A stretch of 5,064 nt of DNA from an uncultured Candidatus Altimarinota bacterium. GTDB lineage: Bacteria; Patescibacteriota; Gracilibacteria; BD1-5; UBA6164. The translations under genes were made by a program, and so were the position numbers. Position 1 is the stretch's first letter, and the number at the start of each line of letters is the position of its first letter. This document shows, piece by piece, positions 1 to 5,064 of the stretch. The stretch is taken from assembly GCA_937944175.1 (NCBI GenBank), contig CALDZW010000155.1, forward strand, positions 1 to 5,064. The letters run 5' to 3'. The notes below the pieces were generated by a model. The model made no database searches. It saw only the letters and a list, made by a program, of their open reading frames with translations, and was not told where the DNA came from.

Positions 1-2
1 TT

Positions 3-67
3 CAGTAAGAGAGGAGAAGAGAGTGTGTGATGAAAGTTATACTTTCTTCTCGACTCTTTCTTAACTG
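3..67. repeat. long imperfect inverted repeat / RNA hairpin
   Basis: Bases 3-6 pair with 64-67, 7-13 with 56-62 (one G-T pair) and 14-20 with 45-51, with a one-base bulge at 63 and a four-base bulge at 52-55. That gives about 18 pairs, and weaker G-T-rich pairing can extend the stem inward through 21-27/38-44. The left arm is nearly all purine and the right arm pyrimidine. No T-run follows the right arm, so it does not look like an intrinsic terminator. Bases 24-31 in the loop are also complementary to 81-88, which could make a pseudoknot. It may be part of a structured RNA or the 3' region of a gene left of the window. Its function is unknown. Confidence 0.45.
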
Positions 68-376
68 ACAACTGTATAGTATCACACAAAAAAAAGTAAA
101 CCAAATAATACCTATAGACGAATGTTATAAATAGCATGAGAGTATTTTTTTTTCAATTATTTGTTTTAGATAGGTGATTTTGTTTTTTGAAAAAAAGTAT
201 TGAGATGACTCGTTGTGTGACTTGGAGTTAAGTAATATAAAAGAGAATATTTTGAAGAGTATGGCGAAAGGGTAGAAAAATGTTAAAAAATAACTGAAGT
301 AGAGGTGAATAACAAGATGAAAAGTTGTAAATATAAATTTGCAAAATCAGCAAATATACATATTCTATATATAGAC
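68..376. other. AT-rich stretch without a convincing gene
   Basis: With TGA read as glycine, the plus-strand frames still close within about 35 codons. The longest are 30-134 (34 codons), 136 to about 231 (31 codons) and 317-415 (32 codons). None resembles a known family. The last one has a fair Shine-Dalgarno (GAGGTG at 302-307) and is discussed as a possible leader peptide. The minus strand offers only an 80-codon frame (228-470) that begins at TTG inside the hairpin element before nusA and has low-complexity hydrophobic composition. I see no tRNA, RNase P, tmRNA or SRP RNA motif. A plus-strand terminator at 377-413 implies that something is transcribed through here, either an untranslated leader or a small RNA. 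Confidence 0.5.
339..366 (+). promoter_or_regulatory. weak candidate promoter before the nusA leader
   Basis: TTGCAA (339-344) and TATTCT (361-366) are separated by 16 bases and resemble -35 and -10 boxes with two mismatches each. A start near 373 would put the terminator hairpin at the very 5' end of the transcript. In such AT-rich DNA a match of this quality can be chance. No better promoter is seen between the terminator and nusA; GATAAT at 483-488 has no -35 partner. Confidence 0.2.
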
Positions 377-413
377 AAACGAGGGTTCCATTCGGAACTA
401 CTCGTTTTCTTTT
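377..413 (+). terminator. intrinsic terminator upstream of nusA
   Basis: AAACGAG (377-383) pairs with CTCGTTT (401-407), and GTTCC (385-389) pairs with GGAAC (394-398) around an ATTC loop, giving 12 strong pairs with a small internal mismatch. The stem runs into a T-rich tract (405-413, TTTT-C-TTTT). The tract orientation makes it a plus-strand terminator. It lies about 100 bases before nusA. It could end an upstream transcript or small RNA, or act as an attenuator in the nusA leader. Confidence 0.8.
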
Positions 414-437
414 AGAAAAAAAGACTGCAAAATTATT

Positions 438-484
438 TCTCCCCTTAGGCTTAAGGGGGGAGATGTCCAACGGACAGAGGGGGA
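438..484. repeat. GC-rich double-hairpin element before nusA
   Basis: CCCCTTA (441-447) pairs with TAAGGGG (452-458) around a GGCT loop, flanked by TCT and by GGAGA. It is followed at once by TGTCC-AAC-GGACA (464-476) and then GAGGGGGA. The GC content is far above the surrounding AT-rich DNA. The C-run at 441-444 could also pair with the G-run at 479-483, so two alternative folds exist. The layout (hairpin, second hairpin, G-rich tail) recurs at about 1619-1687 with little primary sequence identity. This suggests a dispersed REP-like palindromic element or an RNA control element. It ends 27 bases before the nusA start. Confidence 0.5.
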
Positions 485-511
485 TAATAAATAATTATTA
501 ATACATAAGAT

Positions 512-1603
512 ATGTTAGATTTAAAAGCTATAGAAGCAGGAATAAAAATGATTGCTAAAGAGAAAAAAATTGGAGAAGAAAAAATTAAAGAAATTATTGA
601 AGCAGCACTAAAAACTGCTTATAAAAAAGATTATTCAAACTCAAGAGATGAGAAAGTAAATGTAAACCTTGATTTTGAAAAATATGAGATTGAAGTTTCA
701 ATTGAGAAAACTGTAGTGAAAGAAGTGACTAATCCATGATTGGAGATTAGTTTTGAGGAGTTATGAGAAGATGCTGAAGACTTTTCTGAATGAGATGTAA
801 TAGAGCTTGATATGACAGAAGAAGTCATGAAAGATGGATGAGAAAGTTTTGGGAGAATTGCTTCTCAAGCAGCAAGACAGGTAATTATTCAGAAATTAGG
901 GGACTCAGAAAAAGAAAAGATTTATGAACTATTTAAAGATAAGCAATGATCTATTGTGAGTCTAAAGGTTGAAATTGTTGAATGATGAAAGGTATTATTT
1001 GATTATAATGGAAATCAAGTAGTGCTTCCAAAAGGAGAACAGGTTTCAAGAGATAATTATATGTCACAACAGAGATATTATTTATATGTTGCTGAAGTAA
1101 GTCATGAAGAAAATTCAGCACCAAAAGTAGTGTTATCTAGGAAAAGAAAAGAATTAGTACCACTAATTTTTGCTGAACATGTTCCAGAAATAGCAGAAGG
1201 TATTGTTGAAATTGACAGAGTTGTAAGAAGTCCATGAGTGAAGACTAAAATGCTTGTATCTACTAGCTATGAAGAAATTGATCCAGTAGGAACTCTTATT
1301 TGACCAAAATGAATGAGAGTAAAGGCAGTAATGGAAGAAATATCAGGTGAAAAGATTGATATTGTTCCAAATAGTGAAAACATATCAGAAGTAATTAAAA
1401 AAGCTCTCTCGCCTGCTAATGTAGTGAAGGTAGCTCAAAATGATGATGAAAGTATTATTGCGTATATTCCACATTGAGAAAGAGCAAAGGCTGTATGAAG
1501 AAATGGAGTGAATGTAAGTCTAGCCTCAGAATTAACAGGATACAGGATTTCTATTGAAGAACTTGAACCAGTGGAAGGTGAGTGAGAAGTAGTAGAAGTG
1601 TAA
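512..1603 (+). CDS. nusA: transcription termination/antitermination factor NusA
   Basis: NusA binds RNA polymerase and nascent RNA and modulates pausing, intrinsic termination and antitermination in the cytoplasm. The 363-residue product (13 in-frame TGA read as Gly) shows the full core order. An N-terminal polymerase-binding domain spans roughly 1-140. An S1 domain follows from about 146 to 210, leading into a conserved linker with VLSRKRKELV. KH1 spans about 242-310 and opens its RNA-binding loop with DPVGTLIGPKGMRV; its GPKG is at 264-267. KH2 spans about 318-352 with GRNG at 329-332 and ends TGYRISIEELE. Both GPKG glycines and the first GRNG glycine are TGA codons. A short acidic tail ends the protein; no C-terminal acidic repeats follow. 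The ATG at 512 gives the expected N-terminus but has no Shine-Dalgarno. The usual neighbours rimP and infB are absent; rplI lies downstream. Confidence 0.97.
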
Positions 1604-1618
1604 TAGAGAGATTAAATT

Positions 1619-1687
1619 CTCTTCCCTTTAGATTTAAGGGATACCCTTGCTTCGCTGGGGAACACTGAGTACCTGAATGGGGATGGG
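1619..1687. repeat. second GC-rich hairpin element, between nusA and rplI
   Basis: TCCCTT (1623-1628) pairs with AAGGGA (1636-1641). A second hairpin follows: CCCT (1644-1647) and GC (1649-1650) pair with GC (1654-1655) and GGGG (1657-1660) around a TTC loop, including one T-G pair. A G-rich tail (GGGGATGGG, 1679-1687) closes it. The order of parts matches the element at 438-484, though the sequences differ. TTAATACAT (1688-1696) after it also occurs after the first element (498-506). No T-run follows, so this is not a normal terminator. It could be a mobile palindromic element or a control or RNA-stability element within the nusA-rplI transcript. Confidence 0.45.
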
Positions 1688-1726
1688 TTAATACATTCAT
1701 CAGAATATTTTATTAATCAAGTATAT

Positions 1727-2182
1727 ATGAAAGTATTGTTTAAAAAACATGTAGTAAATGTTGGGCATCCTTGAGAAGTAAAAGAAGTAAAGCCATGATA
1801 TGCTCAAAATTTTTTGTTTCCAGGCTGATATGCTGTTGAAGCAACTCCTTCAGTACTATCTGCTATCAAGCAACAGGGGAAGAAAGAAGATAAACATGTC
1901 AGAGAACTTATTGAAAAAAGACATGAAATAGCTCAGGTATTAAATGGAAAAAAAATACATTTCACTCTAAAAACATCAGAGAATGGCAAAGTGTTTGGAT
2001 GAATATGAGAAAAGGAAATAATATCAGTTATTAAAAAGGAATATAAGGTAGAAATTACTAAAAAGCATATTTCGCTCCCAAGTGGACATATTAAAAAAAT
2101 TGGGGAGTCTTTTATCTATATCAAGCTCTGAAAGGATGCTCAGGCAAAAATTACAGCTGTAGTTGAAGCAGATATACAATAA
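1727..2182 (+). CDS. rplI: 50S ribosomal protein bL9
   Basis: bL9 binds 23S rRNA at the base of the L1 stalk and helps keep the reading frame. The 151-residue product is close to the usual length of about 148. The N-terminal rRNA-binding domain contains the complete L9 family signature at residues 13-40: G13, G16, V21, G24-Y25, N28-F29-L30, G34, A36 and T40. Three of its four glycines (16, 24, 34) are TGA codons. A charged connecting helix (about 41-75) and the C-terminal domain follow, ending at TAA. Six TGA codons lie in frame. The ATG at 1727 fits the family N-terminus (MKVLF) but has no Shine-Dalgarno. ruvX starts 10 bases after the stop, so the two are very likely cotranscribed. The usual rpsF-ssb-rpsR context is absent. 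L9 is missing in some other CPR groups, notably Microgenomates, so its presence is informative. Confidence 0.97.
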
Positions 2183-2192
2183 TCTTTTATTT

Positions 2193-2585
2193 ATGACGGC
2201 ATTAGCGATAGACCTGTGAAATAAAAATTGTGGGATAGCACTTGAAGTGAATGGTATAAGTATTCCAAAAGAGATTATCAAACGTCACACTATTATCAAC
2301 TCTATTAAGAAATATATACAGAAGTGTAGTGTTGATGAAATAGTTGTATGACTCCCATATGATTTATATAATAAGAGACTTCATCAGCTTGAAAAGACCA
2401 AAAAATTTATTCAAAAATTAGAGATTTTATTTCCAAATATGAATATTGTGTGAATAGATGAGAGGTTTTCTACACATGAGGCTCAAACAGCTGAAAGCCA
2501 GTTAGGGTGAAAATATTATATGGAAAAAAGAGATGATATAAGTGCTCAAATTATTCTTGAGACTTACCTAGAGATGAAAAAATAA
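2193..2585 (+). CDS. ruvX: RuvX/YqgF-family nuclease (Holliday junction / pre-16S rRNA processing)
   Basis: YqgF/RuvX proteins have an RNase H-like fold and are linked to 16S rRNA 5'-end maturation and to Holliday-junction cleavage. The 130-residue product (family usually about 138-150) has the expected motifs. ALAIDLGNKNCGIAL at residues 3-17 contains catalytic Asp7. EIVVGLP spans 49-55 with conserved Glu49. GIDERFST spans 87-94, and RDDISAQIILETYL contains the C-terminal acidic pair Asp114-Asp115. Four TGA codons encode glycine, including those in the first and second motifs. The ATG is placed 10 bases after the rplI stop; TTTTATTT before it gives no Shine-Dalgarno, which suggests translational coupling or leader-independent initiation. 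It is slightly short but keeps all key acidic residues. A terminator follows at 2603. Confidence 0.93.
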
Positions 2586-2602
2586 TACTCATTATACAAT
2601 AT

Positions 2603-2635
2603 AAAGCACTCAATAATAAAAGTGCTTTTTTGTTT
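2603..2635 (+). terminator. intrinsic terminator after ruvX
   Basis: AAAGCACT (2603-2610) and AGTGCTTT (2621-2628) form a perfect 8-base-pair stem around a 10-base loop. The T-rich tract TTTTTTGTTT (about 2626-2635) overlaps and follows the right arm. It lies 17 bases after the ruvX stop and ends the nusA-rplI-ruvX transcript. Confidence 0.9.
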
Positions 2636-2705
2636 ATATATAAGTACTTTACATGTGTGAAAAATTTCATTTAATTAAGATAATTAAGTATTTTTTGTGT
2701 ATTTT

Positions 2706-2736
2706 TTGACATAATGTCAAATCTGTGTTTTAATAT
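2706..2736 (+). promoter_or_regulatory. promoter with palindromic operator for the surface-protein gene
   Basis: A consensus -35 box TTGACA (2706-2711) is followed after 17 bases by TTTAAT (2729-2734), or after 19 bases by TAATAT (2731-2736). The start of transcription should lie near 2741, giving a leader of about 40 bases. The -35 box is inside a perfect dyad, TTGACAT-A-ATGTCAA (2706-2720). A dimeric regulator bound there would cover the -35 box, as in repression. An AT-rich dyad (TTAATTA-AGA-TAATTAA, 2671-2687) lies just upstream. Confidence 0.7.
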
Positions 2737-2780
2737 TTATGTACTCAAAACAAAACTTTAATTATTAAGAGTGAGATACT

Positions 2781-3854
2781 ATGAAATATTTAAGAAAGAT
2801 ACTTGTGATAATTGCCGCTATACTTACAGTAGTATTATCAGTAAGGTCATCACATGCTGAAGATGAATGATATACAATGATGAATGTTACACCAAAATCA
2901 TCTAATGAAGTTCAAATTTCTTTTGATAAAGATATCAAATTAGAATGAAATGATAGAACAAGTGATTTAAGAATATACCAAGATATAGAAATTGAAGATG
3001 CGGTAAGAGTTGATTGAGAAGCAAAAAAAGTACTTGTAAAACTAGCTACACCAATTCAAAAAAGTAGTTCTTATTCAATACTATCAATTTCATGAATTGA
3101 ATGAAGTATGGAACTTGATATAAAAGATACAATTACTGGTGTAGAATTAAAAAATGATGATACTGATGAAAATTTTCAATGAATTAATAAAATTATTATC
3201 ACAGATTCACAAAACTTAGAAATCTATTTTATAGATGATATATTAGAAGATGATTTAGAATTTAAATTCTATAGAAATGTTCCTATAAAAAAGGTAGTTC
3301 TCTCATGAGATGCTAAAAAAGTAGACTTTATACTATGAAATAATTTAGAAGATACAAGTAAATATGTTGCTACATTAACTCTTATAGAATGAGAGGATTG
3401 ATCAAAAATTACTATTGAATGAGGAATTTATGATTTTAGTACAGAGATTTTAGAATGATGAATTATGGAAGATGTAGAAGATATAAAGGAAAGTAGTGAA
3501 GAGAAAAATGAAAGCTCAGCAACAAAGGCTGTGAAGAGTGTTATTAAAAGTCTTTCAGAAGAAGAAAAAAGTTTAGAAGAAGAGCTATTAGAATCAATGA
3601 AGGATTCAGATATTTTGAATAAATTTTCTTCTAATGCAAGCGAATTACTTGATGAGGAAAAAGAATTAGCAAATGAATTATTGTCAGCAAGTGAAGATAT
3701 TGCTAACAATATTCCGACTCAATTAGAATCAATAGCACTTGGCACTGATGAAACACCAGATACAGGGGCAGAGACTTGGGTTTTGATAATGCTAACATTT
3801 ATTATAAATACATATTATACAATTGCTAGAAGAAAAAAGGAAAAATTAGCATAA
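2781..3854 (+). CDS. secreted cell-wall-anchored surface protein with LPXTG-like sortase signal
   Basis: I do not recognise a named gene, but the architecture is clear. Residues 1-26 are a signal peptide: K2, R5 and K6, then a hydrophobic stretch at 7-21, then SHA before the likely cleavage site at 26/27. Residues about 30-225 alternate short beta-like segments and look like one or two Ig-like (SbsA/Big-type) domains; each half has a pattern like NEVQISFDKDI or NLEIYFIDDI. Residues about 229-320 are very rich in Glu, Ser and Lys with heptad-like leucines (EEEKSLEEELLESM, LLDEEKELANELL), suggesting a helical stalk. The C-terminus has TPDTGAE (325-331), a hydrophobic segment (333-349) and a basic tail RRKKEK, the three-part sortase signal with Pro-Asp-Thr-Gly in place of Leu-Pro-x-Thr-Gly. 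Of 17 glycines 13 are TGA, all before residue 229. The purine-rich AAGAGTGAGA before the ATG is a weak ribosome site. Own promoter and terminator flank it. Confidence 0.85.
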
Positions 3855-3858
3855 AAAG

Positions 3859-3888
3859 TTGATAAAATAATAAAAGAATAGTTATATA
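3859..3888 (+). promoter_or_regulatory. candidate pilT promoter overlapping a terminator arm
   Basis: TTGATA (3859-3864) differs from the -35 consensus by one base. It is followed by TTATAT (3882-3887, spacing 17) or TATATA (3883-3888, spacing 18). Predicted transcription would start near 3893-3896, within the loop of the terminator hairpin. A pilT message starting there would lack the left arm and so escape termination. The AT-rich arm makes a chance match possible. Confidence 0.4.
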
Positions 3889-3921
3889 TAGTAGTAAGAT
3901 ATTATATATAACTATTTTTTT
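3877..3921 (+). terminator. intrinsic terminator abutting the pilT start codon
   Basis: AATAGTTATATATA (3877-3890) pairs perfectly over 14 bases with 3903-3916 around a 12-base loop. T residues run from 3915 to 3921, and the A-rich left flank makes it potentially active in both directions. It starts 22 bases after the surface-protein stop. The T-run ends on the base before the pilT ATG, leaving no room for a Shine-Dalgarno. Confidence 0.8.
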
Positions 3922-5016
3922 ATGAGTAACAGTGACATTATTAAAAAGGACCATGAGGTGAAAGATCAACTTCTTCAAGTAATGATTGATAATGAGTGAA
4001 GTGATATGTATATTACAGTATGAACATATCCATGAATTAAAATATGAGGTGAAATCATGAGGATTGATGAATGAATAGATAAACTCAAGTGGAAAGATAC
4101 TATGGAATTTGCTCAATCACTTATTACTGAAGAACAGCATGATAAATTAGTAAAAGAGAAGAACTTGGATTTTTCTTTTAGTCATTGACCTAGAAGATTT
4201 AGAGGAAATATATCATTTCAGATGTCTAATTATATGATAGTTCTAAGACTATTAAGTGCAAAAATACCTAATATTGATGATTTTAACTTACCAGATATAT
4301 ATAAGAATGTTTGTAAGGTGTGACAAGGTCTTATCCTGGTTACTTGACCAACAGGTTCATGAAAATCAACTACACTAGCAGCTATGATTGACTATATTAA
4401 TACCAATTATGAGAAACATCTGATTACTATTGAAGATCCTGTTGAATATGTTCATGCACATAAAAAATGTATTATTGAACATAAGGAGATATGAAGAGAT
4501 GTACCATCTTATAATATTGCATTAAAGTGAGCTATGAGACAAAATCCTCAGGTGATACTTTTCTGAGAGATGAGAGATAGAGAAGAAATAGAAATGGCTC
4601 TGACATTGGCAGAAACAGGACATCTAGTTTTTTCTACTCTTCATACAAAGAGTGCTTCTCAAACTATCTCTCGTGTTATTGATAGTTTTGAAGCAGAACA
4701 TCAAAATCAAGTAAGGCTTTGACTTGCTGATGCATTAGTCGCTGTTTTTTCTCAAAGATTACTCAAGACTCAAGATGGAACGTGAGTAAGAATGGTAAAA
4801 GAGATATTGTATAAAAATAATGCAATTGCAAACCTGATAAGAGAAAATGATATCTTTCAGATTCCATCAGTTATGCAAATGTGAGCGAGAGAGGGAATGC
4901 AGTTACTTGAACAAGATATTATTGAATTGGTAAATGCAGGACTTATTTCAGAAGAAGAATGATTGAAATTTGCCAATAGCCCAAAGCTGGTAAAGGAATG
5001 AATTGAGTCTGTATAG
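3922..5016 (+). CDS. pilT: type IV pilus retraction ATPase PilT
   Basis: PilT is a hexameric secretion-type ATPase that powers pilus disassembly, and so twitching and DNA uptake, at the inner face of the membrane. The 364-residue product has a PAS-like N-terminal domain (GSDMYITVG near 26-34). Walker A GPTGSGKST is at 142-150 and the Asp box ITIEDPVEY has E171-D172. Walker B/retraction motif MRQNPQVILFGEMRD has G215-E216. The His box carries ETGH with H234 and STLHT with H241. The C-terminal NLIRE segment and MQMGAREGMQLL are typical of PilT rather than PilB. Seventeen TGA codons encode glycine, including two in Walker A and the one before E216. The ATG at 3922 directly follows a terminator T-run. 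An in-frame GTG at 3958 has AAAGGA seven bases upstream and gives a 352-residue protein starting where PilT proteins usually start. No other pilus gene is in view. Confidence 0.96.
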
Positions 5017-5035
5017 AATATAAAATCTAAGCAAC

Positions 5036-5064
5036 AAAAAAACAACTCAAGTGAGTTGTTTTTT
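5036..5064 (+). terminator. intrinsic terminator after pilT
   Basis: AACAACTC (5041-5048) and GAGTTGTT (5053-5060) form a perfect 8-base-pair stem around AAGT. T residues follow to the window's end and an A-run precedes (5036-5042), so the stem can lengthen through A-T pairs and may work on both strands. It lies about 20 bases after the pilT stop. Confidence 0.9.

Noticed and set aside
30..134. 34-codon plus-strand frame with one TGA read as Gly
   Set aside because: Its start lies in the hairpin loop with a poorly spaced purine run before it. It has no recognisable similarity, and length alone is not significant.
228..470. 80-codon minus-strand open frame
   Set aside because: It starts at TTG inside the GC-rich hairpin element, has low-complexity hydrophobic composition from AT-rich DNA, covers a plus-strand terminator and resembles no family.
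438..484. CRISPR repeat or attachment site
   Set aside because: There is no regular repeat-spacer spacing and only one loosely similar second copy, and no integrase or cas gene is in view.
1022..1237. Separate 71-residue protein
   Set aside because: It is an internal piece of NusA between two TGA glycine codons and matches the end of the S1 domain and the linker.
1605..1622. Small hairpin AGAGA...TCTCT after the nusA stop as a terminator
   Set aside because: Only five pairs form and no T-run follows, so it would not terminate transcription.
512..2585. Pseudogenes or frameshifts in nusA, rplI and ruvX
   Set aside because: The interruptions are all TGA at conserved glycines, with no frame changes and normal family lengths. 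The pattern is recoding, not decay.
3465..3854. Separate 129-residue acidic protein
   Set aside because: It is the last part of the surface protein. The apparent start follows two TGA codons that are glycine in this code, and the frame is open back to the signal peptide at 2781.
631..5045. Minus-strand frames at 631-828, 2024-2281, 3428-3709, 3826-4116 and 4857-5045
   Set aside because: Each overlaps or is antisense to a well-supported gene and its product is Ser/Phe/Ile-rich, as expected from reversing AT-rich, Glu/Lys-rich coding DNA.

Overview
The window comes from a bacterium that reads TGA as glycine (NCBI translation table 25), so it belongs to the Patescibacteria/CPR lineages Absconditabacteria (SR1) or Gracilibacteria (BD1-5). 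With standard translation every gene but the last part of one is shattered by TGA codons. With TGA as Gly, five full-length plus-strand genes appear. By manual count about 53 of about 89 glycines are TGA, and they fall exactly on invariant glycines: the GXXG loops of NusA, the L9 family signature, and the Walker A and Walker B regions of PilT. The DNA is AT-rich. The coding frames contain no CGA or CGG codons, which fits these lineages. I cannot decide between the two phyla from this sequence alone.

Layout. Positions 1-511 hold no convincing protein gene. They carry a long imperfect hairpin (3-67), a strong intrinsic terminator (377-413) and a GC-rich double-hairpin element (438-484) just ahead of nusA. 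The first cluster follows: nusA (512-1603), a second GC-rich hairpin element in the 123-base gap (about 1619-1687), rplI for ribosomal protein L9 (1727-2182), and ruvX/yqgF for a Holliday-junction/rRNA-processing nuclease fold (2193-2585), closed by a terminator (2603-2635). This is a small information-processing operon of transcription factor, ribosomal protein and RNase-H-like nuclease.

The second part concerns the cell surface. A good promoter (2706-2734), whose -35 box lies inside a perfect 15-base palindrome, drives a 357-residue secreted protein (2781-3854). That protein has a signal peptide, probable beta-sandwich N-terminal region, an acidic helical stalk and a C-terminal LPXTG-like sortase signal. 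Its terminator (3877-3921) ends on the base before the pilT start codon (3922). PilT (3922-5016) is the type IV pilus retraction ATPase and is followed by a terminator at the window's end (5036-5064). A sortase-anchored surface protein and a retractile pilus motor suit the attached, host-dependent lifestyle known for these phyla.

The most interesting features are regulatory. A possible promoter sits in the left arm of the terminator before pilT. A terminator and small open frame lie in the nusA leader. Recognisable Shine-Dalgarno sequences are largely absent. Paired GC-rich hairpin elements flank nusA. I found no CRISPR array, transposase, tRNA or rRNA.
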